In this document: piece after piece, positions 1 to 6,931 of the stretch
Numbering within the stretch: the stretch's first letter is position 1
How the letters are laid out: the number at the start of each line of letters is the position of its first letter
Assembly: GCF_028830055.1 (NCBI RefSeq)
Contig: NZ_CP101655.1
Coordinates: 4,926,162 to 4,990,161, forward strand
DNA from: Pseudomonas serboccidentalis
Lineage (GTDB): Bacteria; Pseudomonadota; Gammaproteobacteria; Pseudomonadales; Pseudomonadaceae
Reading direction: 5' to 3'
Length of the DNA stretch: 64,000 nucleotides
The notes under the pieces: model-generated
Told to the model about the DNA's origin: nothing
What the model saw: the letters and a program-made list of their open reading frames with translations, nothing else
Databases searched by the model: none
Translations under genes and position numbers: made by a program

Positions 1-945
1 GCCTCACTGTCATTGAAAAGCCCTGGGACCACGTTTTCCGCCGACCCGGACGCCGATCAATTCTCAGACAAAACGCACTTCCCCAAGACGCGGCCCAAAG
101 GCGTTTCCCAAGACGAATGGAAGGCCTTGAGCACCACCGAGTTCGACGCAGATACGGCCCTGGGCCGGACCATGTTTACCTTGATTGACCTGGACGGTGA
201 CCGGCAACGTGACCTGATAGTCGAGACCTACACGGGCGGCACCGGCCTGTACACGTTCGTCGAGACCTTTCGCCGTGAGGGCGACAAGTTCAACCGCAGA
301 ACCCCGGCGTCCGACGGCGAATCCATTGGCGGTTCGCTCTACTCTACCAACGACCGCGGCGCCAACCAGTCGGTCAACTGGGTCAATATTGGTGGCAAGG
401 TTTACGCGGCTTATCGCGCCGGCGCCTACGGAGTTGATCGGGTGTATTTGCTCAACCCCCTGCAAATCAACCACGAAGTGCCCATCATCGAGGTTCGCTA
501 CGACTACCGACTTAGCGTTCCCCGGACTCAGCACAATGAGGACGGCAAGACGACATTCAAACTGGAGCCAGCTCTGCATCAGTCACTCAACCAAGCATTG
601 ACTCATGTAACTGAAAGTCAGACTCAGGCCAGCGAGCAGAGAACACCGATCTGCCCGATTCCACCAACGGCCACCGATACTGAGGGGTATTACAGCTATG
701 GAGCCGGCTATTACGCCATCGAGTCGGTCGCTGACTTCCCGGTGATCATCGGCAAGGAGTGTTTTATCGGCCGGATGAACAATTGGTTCGGCGCCTACAG
801 CGAGAAGGACGGGTTATTTGCGCAAATGACCGTGCGCAAGCCAGACCCGGAAGACGGTGGACGTACCTATGAGGTCAAAGGACGTCGTCAGCTGAGCGGG
901 GTCAGCACCTCGATTGGCAAGTTCGAGGAGAACGGCGACAACTAG
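1..945 (+). CDS. Hypothetical protein, 5' end outside window
   Basis: The reading frame is open from base 1 and stops at 945, so at least 314 residues are present and the true start lies upstream. The TTG at 13 is only the first start-like codon inside the window and has no convincing ribosome site. The N-terminal part has a short repeat-like stretch (LIDLDGDRQRDLIVETYTGG) of the kind found in FG-GAP/EF-hand-like beta-propeller blades. No membrane segment is visible. A cysteine-containing stretch lies around residues 215-260. The function is not recognised. It faces a small opposite-strand gene at 1044-1292 across about 100 bp. Confidence 0.7.
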   Translation, partial: ASLSLKSPGTTFSADPDADQFSDKTHFPKTRPKGVSQDEWKALSTTEFDADTALGRTMFTLIDLDGDRQRDLIVETYTGGTGLYTFVETFRREGDKFNRRTPASDGESIGGSLYSTNDRGANQSVNWVNIGGKVYAAYRAGAYGVDRVYLLNPLQINHEVPIIEVRYDYRLSVPRTQHNEDGKTTFKLEPALHQSLNQALTHVTESQTQASEQRTPICPIPPTATDTEGYYSYGAGYYAIESVADFPVIIGKECFIGRMNNWFGAYSEKDGLFAQMTVRKPDPEDGGRTYEVKGRRQLSGVSTSIGKFEENGDN

Positions 946-1043
946 CCGAATGATCTCAATCTCAGCGAGTGCTGGTAATCACAGCACTCATGTATTGATT
1001 CAAGTCGCGAAGGTCCTGAATCTTCACTACGCCCCTCCATATG

Positions 1044-1292
1044 TCATACGGGGTAATCCTCCCAGCCAGGCCCTCCGTAAGGAGTTTTATCCAGCTCGGG
1101 AAAATCCGTGGTCCACTCACCCCAATCCATGTACTCATAGTACTTAGTCATCGCTTCGAAGTAGCTTGCCGCCTCAACCTCCCAAACCAGCTTCGACCCC
1201 GGCTCAAGGAGTGCACGTGATTCATCGCCGTGAGGCCCCGAGGGACAAAACAACTGCAAGCCATCGGGCTCAAACCATAATTCATGATTCAA
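1044..1292 (-). CDS. Small acidic protein, immunity-like
   Basis: 82 residues, acidic and rich in aromatic residues (YYEYMDWGEW, GGPGWEDYP near the C-terminus). No ATG is in frame. The start is a TTG at 1292, supported by a GAGGG ribosome site a few bases upstream. The pattern (EVEAASYFEAMTKYYEY..W....TDFPE) is one I associate with small cytosolic Pseudomonas proteins found near contact-dependent or secreted toxins, so an immunity role is an inference. No cognate toxin is recognisable next to it, so it may be an orphan immunity gene. It could equally be an unrelated conserved hypothetical. Confidence 0.6.
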   Translation of the reverse strand: MNHELWFEPDGLQLFCPSGPHGDESRALLEPGSKLVWEVEAASYFEAMTKYYEYMDWGEWTTDFPELDKTPYGGPGWEDYPV

Positions 1293-1368
1293 AGTTCGCC
1301 CTCATTTGTGAAAGAACGATTGGCTGAAGCTCACTACAACGCGAACCCGCCACTTCACCGTAAAGAGG

Positions 1369-1920
1369 TTAGCGGACGCTCCGTTGATCACACGTGGCAT
1401 TGTAACCATCCATAGCATCAATAAACTCTTGAGCAATGCCATACACGGTCTCATAGTCGTATCGACGACCAAGCTTCGGTGTCCAATACCGGCCATGTGC
1501 AAGCCAGTGCCGGTATTTAAATGCCCCAACCAGTTCACCGAGCAAAACAACGGAAATATCCGTTTTTTCACGCCAAAGAACTAGGAGGTCATCCTCAAGG
1601 CGGGCTTTGTTTGCTTTGTCCTTGTGAAGATCCTTCATAGATTTTGACAAGGGATCGCGTAGACGATCATAAACTCGCCTAAGGTAGTCAAGCCGAATGG
1701 CGGCCTCTACTGAAGAAAGCACCGAGAGAGAGCTTGTGAAGCTCAGTTCCGCTAAAGACCTATCGCGAACCTCATCCACTTTGGCGTCGGCATAGCGATC
1801 CAGTAGGGCCTGGGAACTGCCAGCAAAGAACTCGAAAATACCTGCCTGGACGTCCGCATGATGGTTAGCAATATCTTCCAAGCTTTGCTCCTGGGTAGAA
1901 AAGCTAACCCTGTCACCCAT
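1369..1920 (-). CDS. HEPN-motif protein (putative RNase)
   Basis: 183 residues, apparently all-helical. Residues 137-142 read R-H-W-L-A-H and continue GRYW, which fits the Rx4-6H motif of HEPN ribonucleases, where Arg and His form the dimeric active site. Family knowledge: HEPN proteins act as toxins of toxin-antitoxin pairs or as RNase effectors in defence systems. Here the motif is seen and the activity is inferred. The gene is translationally coupled to the upstream gene, whose stop at 1913 lies inside this start (8-base overlap), so the two form one operon read leftwards. The partner is not an MNT nucleotidyltransferase, the usual HEPN antitoxin. A non-catalytic HEPN-like helical bundle is the alternative. 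Confidence 0.6.
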   Translation of the reverse strand: MGDRVSFSTQEQSLEDIANHHADVQAGIFEFFAGSSQALLDRYADAKVDEVRDRSLAELSFTSSLSVLSSVEAAIRLDYLRRVYDRLRDPLSKSMKDLHKDKANKARLEDDLLVLWREKTDISVVLLGELVGAFKYRHWLAHGRYWTPKLGRRYDYETVYGIAQEFIDAMDGYNATCDQRSVR

Positions 1921-2446
1921 TGACGACTCCCATCAACGCTTCCCGAAAGGATTCCTTCGTCACATCGATGTATGTGATACGCGGAGGGGGCGTAGCTATT
2001 TTCCATATCCAAGTTTCAGGTGGAGCAACAGGCTCAGATGAGGTAGGTTTCTCTCCGACCGATATTCGAATGCGAGGCTCTCTCGTACCAGGCGGTACCA
2101 CTACAAATCGCGCCAGTCCTTTAGGACCTTTCATATCAATGCGCCCGCGCGCGCCCACCAAAAATGTACCGATCGGTGTGAGCTTGACTATTTGTCGCCC
2201 CAAGCTGATCCGGGCCTCCTTCATGCTGTATGCCCCCAGCAACTCCTCACTCAAAGAGATGTCTACAAAGTCGAGACTTGCCATCCCAGTTGAGGTGTAC
2301 TCATCGAGACTCTCTCTGACGAGCGAATAGAATTCATCCGCCTTTTTGAACCACATCTCTTTTTCAGCAACGAGATCTATACCCCCGTCACCAACGCCAG
2401 CCGACTCATTAAGCTGTCTAACAAACTCTTCAAATTTATCGCTCAT
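1913..2446 (-). CDS. Unknown protein, first gene of HEPN operon
   Basis: 177 residues with a good ribosome site (AAGGAAA, 6-7 bases before the ATG). The N-terminal 60 residues look helical and charged. The middle (residues 60-110) is mixed with a glycine-rich turn (VGARGRIDMKGPKG), followed by a beta-rich stretch, a proline-rich linker and a C-terminal segment around WIWKIATPPPRITYIDVT. No family recognised. It overlaps the start of the HEPN gene by 8 bases, so the two products are probably made together and may form a complex. It could be an antitoxin or a sensor subunit, but this rests only on gene order. Confidence 0.6.
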   Translation of the reverse strand: MSDKFEEFVRQLNESAGVGDGGIDLVAEKEMWFKKADEFYSLVRESLDEYTSTGMASLDFVDISLSEELLGAYSMKEARISLGRQIVKLTPIGTFLVGARGRIDMKGPKGLARFVVVPPGTREPRIRISVGEKPTSSEPVAPPETWIWKIATPPPRITYIDVTKESFREALMGVVNG

Positions 2447-2811
2447 CTAGATTTCCTTTTTAAGCATGATCAGCGCATCGAATCGCATTCCTCATGATAC
2501 GCGGGTAAACCAATTCGGATGCAGCATCCTTCAATACGAAGCTAGCACTACTCATGAAGTCTTGAGGTCGCGCCCTGACAGCAGGTTGGAGCAGGCCTAT
2601 TTAATTGTGATCCTGACGCACTTTTGAGCCTTCCGGACCAAAGTGGCATTCCCTCACTTTGCCCTGGCTGCGAGTCGCCGAGAATTTCCCCGGGTTCGAA
2701 ATTCCCACAGTTCAGGGGTATTTCACCAGTGGTGGAACATCCGGATTGAGGGGAGATTTCCACCGATGGAGTAAACCTTTCCCTCGCAAAATCAAAAGCC
2801 TGTCATCGGTA

Positions 2812-2847
2812 CGCGACACGTTTTCATAATTCACAAAACGTGTCGCG
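2812..2847. repeat. Perfect 13-bp inverted repeat
   Basis: The arms CGCGACACGTTTT and AAAACGTGTCGCG are exact reverse complements separated by 10 bases. No T-run follows, so it does not look like an intrinsic terminator. It resembles a protein-binding or processing site, such as a recombinase, relaxase or operator site. Confidence 0.7.
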
Positions 2848-2929
2848 GCACCTGCCCCACCGGAATGGGATGGCAGGTCTAGCCCCCAATTGAGGTTGGG
2901 TCGCTCAACTTCCCCCGTTAGGGAGTGTT

Positions 2930-2993
2930 CCTCAAATTGAGGAAGTCCCACCACTCGCCAGCGCACGCCCCCGCACCCGACCTCAGATTGAGG
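2930..2993. promoter_or_regulatory. Pair of CCTCARATTGAGG palindromes
   Basis: CCTCAAATTGAGG at 2930-2942 and CCTCAGATTGAGG at 2981-2993 differ at one central base and are 51 bp apart (about five helical turns). The half site TTGAGG also occurs at 2746-2751 and 2890-2895. The arrangement suggests cooperative binding of a dimeric regulator. The protein is unknown. Confidence 0.45.
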
Positions 2994-3143
2994 GTGAACG
3001 CATCGTTCGCCTGAGCCGCTGTATCACTTTGCCTAGTATCGACTTACTGCAACAAAAATCCCCCCTTCCGATCCGCCAAAACCAACTATTTCAGTCCCAT
3101 TCCATCCTGTCGCGCGTAGCATATAATGTGCACCCTAAAAACA

Positions 3144-3159
3144 CTGGATATAAGATCAG
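3144..3159 (+). promoter_or_regulatory. LexA-like (SOS) box before DUF5681 operon
   Basis: CTGGATATAAGATCAG fits the CTG-N10-CAG frame with an AT-rich centre, as in LexA boxes. A TATAAT hexamer lies at 3122-3127, just upstream. A second, similar box occurs at 48554-48569. The centre departs from the canonical alternating AT, so binding strength is uncertain. Confidence 0.4.
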
Positions 3160-3173
3160 ATCATGCCTAATGT

Positions 3174-3195
3174 GGGTTTGAATTAGCTCAAACCC
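3174..3195 (+). promoter_or_regulatory. Hairpin in leader of DUF5681 operon
   Basis: GGGTTTGA and TCAAACCC form a perfect 8-bp stem around a 6-base loop, ending 15 bases before the first ATG of the operon. It could be an operator or an RNA structure affecting translation. Confidence 0.4.
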
Positions 3196-3210
3196 AACCG
3201 AGGCCATCCA

Positions 3211-3387
3211 ATGAACACTGCTAAGACCGCTCGAGGTCGACAACACAAACCGACTCGCTCAGAGGTGGCCGCGGCGTGGGGTCGCCTGCGCGACGCTGCC
3301 AGCGAAGGAAGCATCCAGGCATCCGCCCTCCTCATCGCGCTTGCGGAAAACAAACCGGTCATTGCCATGGAATCGCCCGCCGCATGA
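3211..3387 (+). CDS. 58-residue protein, first gene of DUF5681 operon
   Basis: ATG at 3211 and TGA at 3387. The basic N-terminus (NTAKTARGRQHKPTRS) is followed by an amphipathic helical stretch (EVAAAWGRLRDAA). Its stop overlaps the start of the next gene in an ATGA, which supports real translation. Not recognised. The basic start suggests nucleic-acid binding, but there is no motif to prove it. Confidence 0.5.
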   Translation: MNTAKTARGRQHKPTRSEVAAAWGRLRDAASEGSIQASALLIALAENKPVIAMESPAA

Positions 3388-3800
3388 CTGAGCGCGACAA
3401 GAGCGGGAAATGGAAGCCCGGGCAGTCAGGCAATCCAGGCGGGCGCTCCGGGCAAACACAGGAGCTTCGCGCTCGACTTGCCGAGGGGGCGGACGCAGTT
3501 ACAAAAAAGGTGCTTGCGGCTGCCAAGAAGGGCGATATGCAGGCGTGCCGACTGATCCTTGAGCGCCTGGTTCCACCAATCAAACCGACCTCCGAGCCGG
3601 TGCAATTCGAACTCGACGATACGGACTTACCGAGCGCAGCCAAATCAATCATGCGTGCAGTTGCCGGCGGACAACTCGCGCCCGACCAAGGCAAGTCACT
3701 CATTGAAGGCTTGGGCGCCGTTGCCCGAGTGATCGAGGTCGCCGAGCTTCAAAAGGCCGTCGAAGAACTCCGCACGCAAATGGAGGGAATGCAGCAATGA
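3384..3800 (+). CDS. DUF5681 domain protein
   Basis: 138 residues. The N-terminus reads GKWKPGQSGNPGGRSG, the hallmark of the DUF5681 family, small proteins common in phages and integrated elements. An acidic helical C-terminal half follows. The ATG at 3384 is chosen because it overlaps the previous stop (ATGA) and begins just before the conserved motif; an upstream in-frame start at 3276 would add a non-conserved stretch. It ends in an ATGA overlap with the next gene (3797). No terminase or other phage gene is nearby, so this operon is a stand-alone cassette. Confidence 0.75.
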   Translation: MTERDKSGKWKPGQSGNPGGRSGQTQELRARLAEGADAVTKKVLAAAKKGDMQACRLILERLVPPIKPTSEPVQFELDDTDLPSAAKSIMRAVAGGQLAPDQGKSLIEGLGAVARVIEVAELQKAVEELRTQMEGMQQ

Positions 3801-4228
3801 GCATCAAGTCATTGAAGGCAGAACTACAAAGGATCGCCCAGAAGATCGGCGCCGCGGATGAAACAGTCCTGCTGATTGTGCTCGCAGTGATCCGAGCGAA
3901 TACAAGAAAGATCCAAGCGGAAGAAGACTTTCCGAAAACCGCTGGGCACCAAGTCGACTATCGAATTCAGGGGCGGAACGTATCGCTGTTCTTCCCCTTC
4001 GCAGAGATGGATAGCGACCAGGGTGAGCAAATGGCGAAAGCCATCATTCTTCACACTCGACAAATTGAGCGTGCCGGCCGGACAGCTCAAGTCGGCATTC
4101 TCGATATGCGCGTCGCCCCCGAGGAAGGGGCTTGGATCGTTACCTGGCCTCCTGAAGGTGTCTCGATTGAGCAGCACGCTGCAGAGCAATACCAACGGAT
4201 CGTGGAGGCGCGTAATGAACATTCGTAA
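3797..4228 (+). CDS. Unknown protein in DUF5681 operon
   Basis: 143 residues. A helical N-terminus (SLKAELQRIAQKIG) and a hydrophobic helix around residues 23-33 precede a mixed domain (FFPFAEMDSDQGEQMAKAIILHTRQIERAG) and a beta-like stretch, VGILDMRVAPEEGAWIVTW. It overlaps its upstream neighbour by 4 bases and its downstream neighbour by 14 bases (4215-4228). No family recognised. The tight overlaps suggest co-translation with the other operon members. Confidence 0.55.
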   Translation: MSIKSLKAELQRIAQKIGAADETVLLIVLAVIRANTRKIQAEEDFPKTAGHQVDYRIQGRNVSLFFPFAEMDSDQGEQMAKAIILHTRQIERAGRTAQVGILDMRVAPEEGAWIVTWPPEGVSIEQHAAEQYQRIVEARNEHS

Positions 4229-4433
4229 CCAAATCGCCCGCCTGAAGCAGACCGCCGGCGACTCCCAGTTTAGCAGCGACGCTCGGCAGATCAGGCAGCT
4301 GATGGACGAGTTGAGCGCCGAAGCCGTCGGCGGCGCCGCTGCTGGGAAAACGTCTCTCCTCGAAATTCTCAACGCCTCTACGTGTTCCGACCGCTCGACT
4401 CCAATCCCAAACAATCCAAAGGTAACGCAATGA
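4215..4433 (+). CDS. 72-residue protein in DUF5681 operon
   Basis: The ATG at 4215 lies inside the preceding gene, and the stop at 4433 overlaps the next ATG (4430) in an ATGA. A helical N-terminal half (NIRNQIARLKQTA, DARQIRQLMDELSAE) is followed by a glycine/alanine turn (GGAAAGKTS) too incomplete to be a P-loop on its own. Not recognised. Confidence 0.45.
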   Translation: MNIRNQIARLKQTAGDSQFSSDARQIRQLMDELSAEAVGGAAAGKTSLLEILNASTCSDRSTPIPNNPKVTQ

Positions 4434-5263
4434 AAATCGGCAAACGCTCAGTTCTCAAGGTCGGCTTGGCCAACCTCCACTACTCCGAATACGAGCACTC
4501 CCGCATTGAGTCTCATACCTTCTCTATCCAGCGTCCGGACGGGACCAAAGGAGTATGGCAAGCCGGCGGTTTGATGAAGTCCGCTCGCCAGCTTCAAACA
4601 CTGGCGCTGGAGACCTTCAAAGACTTCGGCGAAGAGATCGTCTCGATCCGGGAAAACAAAGATTTCAACTCGTCCGCGATCGAGCGCTTGAGCAAAGAGA
4701 AAATCGCAGGCGTGACAGACGCCCTACTTCCTGCAATGCAGTCGGTCGCGAAGGATATGCTCACCCTGGCCGAAACCGTCACCAAAGGCTTCTCTCCTGT
4801 CACTCCGCGCGCGAGTAGCGATATCGCAGGCTTTCTCGCAGACCAAGAACTGAGAGCCCTTGTGCGAGGCCTCAGTCCGGAAGAACGCCGCAACCTCATG
4901 TCCGAAGCGCGCCAGGGTGGTCACCCCGATATCGTCGAAGCAGTGCTAAGAGCAAATCCGATGCTCTCGGGTCTCAACTCTGAAGCTGCAGCGAGCCTTT
5001 CCCGAGCGGGCATTGCCGCATCTCGCGCAGACGATATTGACGCTCTTCGCCAAATGCTGGCCGTCTACGACGATGTGCTCGCCACCACTTCGCAGGTCGG
5101 GGTGTCGCTCAGCGGGATGATTGCCAACTCGACAGGCTACGCAGGTCGATTCGAAAAATGGCGATCGGGGTGTGACGGCTCGGAAGCGTTGCGCGCTTGG
5201 CTGGAAAAGATCCCAGCTCGAGGCAAGCCAAAAGCCGCAGAAGAAGAAACCGAAGCCGCGTAA
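4430..5263 (+). CDS. Unknown 277-residue protein, last gene of DUF5681 operon
   Basis: The start at 4430 (MKIGKRSVLKVG) is favoured by the ATGA overlap with the previous gene. The first 60 residues look beta-rich. Residues 70-230 are helical with acidic and basic patches (LRALVRGLSPEERRNLMSEARQGGHPDIVEAVLRANP), and the tail is a lysine/glutamate-rich linker (KPKAAEEETEAA). There is no signal peptide or membrane segment. No family recognised. As the longest product of the five-gene overlapping unit it may carry the main function. Confidence 0.6.
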   Translation: MKIGKRSVLKVGLANLHYSEYEHSRIESHTFSIQRPDGTKGVWQAGGLMKSARQLQTLALETFKDFGEEIVSIRENKDFNSSAIERLSKEKIAGVTDALLPAMQSVAKDMLTLAETVTKGFSPVTPRASSDIAGFLADQELRALVRGLSPEERRNLMSEARQGGHPDIVEAVLRANPMLSGLNSEAAASLSRAGIAASRADDIDALRQMLAVYDDVLATTSQVGVSLSGMIANSTGYAGRFEKWRSGCDGSEALRAWLEKIPARGKPKAAEEETEAA

Positions 5264-5415
5264 TCGGTTCGGCGTGCGGCCGTCACTGCGCGGCCGCCAA
5301 ACAGGAGCAAATACCTTGACCACCGCCGATGGGACGGGATGATCATTTCGGCGTCGATCTATGCTGAAGATAAGATCTAAACAAATTGGGAAAGAGCGAT
5401 GATCAATCAGCAAAT

Positions 5416-6066
5416 CTATGAATACTTTTGATCCAAAACTCGGAGCCCTGCCTCGATCACGCTCATCGCACTCTCAACACGCTCAACTGCCTTGTCCACA
5501 CTTTCTTGTGTCTTAGCTGTCAGCTTTGCAGTAAGCACCTGGGTGTCCGTTAGCGGAGGTTTGTGAACCTCCACTGCTAACGCATCGAGCGCAGCTTGCA
5601 TCTCTTCAGCGCGCTCCGCCCACTCCCACCCCGTTTTTACAACGACTTTATCCAGGATTTGGCAGTGCTCGATGAACTCTTTGAATTGCGTATTGATTGG
5701 ATCTTTATTTACAGCATCTATTACTATAGACGCTCTCATAGGAGGACAGTATCTACTCCAATGATCAGTTAATCGCTCGATGCTCGCCTCAATTTTCCTG
5801 AATGCAACATTGGCATCCCACACCACGCCGTAAGCCTTGCTGTGATTAAGCTCCTGCTTCCAACTGGTTAGTCCCTTATAAGCCAAGGCTGCCACCACAC
5901 CCGCGGCAAGGGCTTGGAATAATGCAGAAATCGAATTTATGAATGCAAAAGCGTCCTGCGTACTATTGGGCTTATCGCTATTGAAGCCGGCCCAAAATAC
6001 AGCACCACATATGACAAGAAGGGCAGCTAGCAGAGCGTAAAAGCCTGCAGCATAAGGATTTTTCAT
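5416..6066 (-). CDS. Membrane-anchored protein, two N-terminal TM helices
   Basis: 216 residues. Hydrophobic helices at about residues 7-28 and 42-66 (the second ends ALAAGVVAALAYKG) are followed by a helical cytoplasmic domain of about 150 residues with two heptad-like stretches. No ribosome site is strong. This plan (two TM helices plus a helical soluble domain) is common in small accessory proteins of defence and mobile islands, but no family is recognised. It converges on the DUF5681 operon and diverges from the recombinase gene at 6242. Confidence 0.55.
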   Translation of the reverse strand: MKNPYAAGFYALLAALLVICGAVFWAGFNSDKPNSTQDAFAFINSISALFQALAAGVVAALAYKGLTSWKQELNHSKAYGVVWDANVAFRKIEASIERLTDHWSRYCPPMRASIVIDAVNKDPINTQFKEFIEHCQILDKVVVKTGWEWAERAEEMQAALDALAVEVHKPPLTDTQVLTAKLTAKTQESVDKAVERVESAMSVIEAGLRVLDQKYS

Positions 6067-6241
6067 AACATTTGATCAGTACGTCGCTAGAGGGATGGCG
6101 ATAATAATGTGTTCGACCAATAAAAAGGTATGCCTGAGCTGATACGCACAGATTCTGATTTATTGCCTTTCCCGCTTGATAAGTAACACTCATAGTGCAA
6201 CAGTATTAGTAGAACACCTTAACTGATACGGACAGCACATT

Positions 6242-6859
6242 ATGTTCATCCGCGCATACCTCCGAGCATCGACTGAAGAGCAGGACGCCGGCCGCGCCCG
6301 AGCATCGCTCGAGCAATTCGCCACTGACCACAATAAAGTGATCGCGAGCGTGTATCTGGAGAACGCCAGCGGCGCCTCGGTAGATCGACCTGAGCTGCTG
6401 CGCCTGCTCAAGGATGCGCGCAAGGGTGACGTCTTGCTGGTGGAATCGATAGACCGCCTCTCGCGCCTTCCTGTGGAGGATTGGCAGAAGCTCAAGGCTG
6501 CGATCGACTCCAAGGGCTTGCGCATCGTCGCGCTGGATCTACCGACCAGCCACCAAGGAATGCAGGACACTAAAGGCGACGAGTTCACCGGTCGGATGCT
6601 GGGGGCGATCAACTCAATGCTGGTGGAGATGATGGCCGCGATAGCCCGCAAGGATTATGAGCAACGCCGTGAGCGCCAGGCCCAGGGCATCGAGAAAGCT
6701 AAAGCTGCTGGCAAGTACCAGGGCCGCCCGATCAACTCGGATTTGCACAGGAGAGTCGTTGAACTGCTAGGTGCAGGCCTCGGTATCCGTGCGACAGCTA
6801 GGCACGCCAACTGCTCTACAACAACCGTGCTACGGATTCGAGATTTGACTTCGCAGTGA
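6242..6859 (+). CDS. Serine recombinase (resolvase/invertase family)
   Basis: 205 residues. The N-terminus FIRAYLRAST places the nucleophile at Ser10, followed by the resolvase-fold signature ESIDRLSR and the partner segment of the catalytic domain (about residues 1-140). A C-terminal helix-turn-helix of the Hin/resolvase type covers about residues 160-205 (LLGAGLGIRATARHANCSTTTVLRIR). The length is normal for small serine recombinases, so the gene appears intact. Such enzymes cut and rejoin DNA at short inverted sites for resolution or inversion. No transposase and no obvious invertible segment lies beside it, so its target is unknown. Confidence 0.9.
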   Translation: MFIRAYLRASTEEQDAGRARASLEQFATDHNKVIASVYLENASGASVDRPELLRLLKDARKGDVLLVESIDRLSRLPVEDWQKLKAAIDSKGLRIVALDLPTSHQGMQDTKGDEFTGRMLGAINSMLVEMMAAIARKDYEQRRERQAQGIEKAKAAGKYQGRPINSDLHRRVVELLGAGLGIRATARHANCSTTTVLRIRDLTSQ

Positions 6860-6931
6860 CCTCCTAACTTACCCAAGCACATCGTAAGTTAAGGGCAAAA
6901 CTGTACCGGCGGTACAGCCTCTTTTTATCGT

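Larger units (their letters stand above)
2447..3210. other. 764-bp non-coding region rich in palindromes
   Basis: No convincing gene. Leftward reading frames at 2548-2763 and 2712-2966 lack ribosome sites and family character. The region holds a long perfect inverted repeat (2812-2847), two near-identical 13-base palindromes (2930-2942 and 2981-2993), four copies of the hexamer TTGAGG, a LexA-like box (3144-3159) and an 8-bp hairpin (3174-3195). It separates the HEPN operon, which reads away, from the rightward DUF5681 operon. It therefore probably contains the promoters of both, and possibly an origin or a recombination site. Confidence 0.6.

Noticed and set aside
2548..2966. Two leftward frames in the palindrome-rich region
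   Set aside because: They run through inverted repeats and have no ribosome site or conserved motif.
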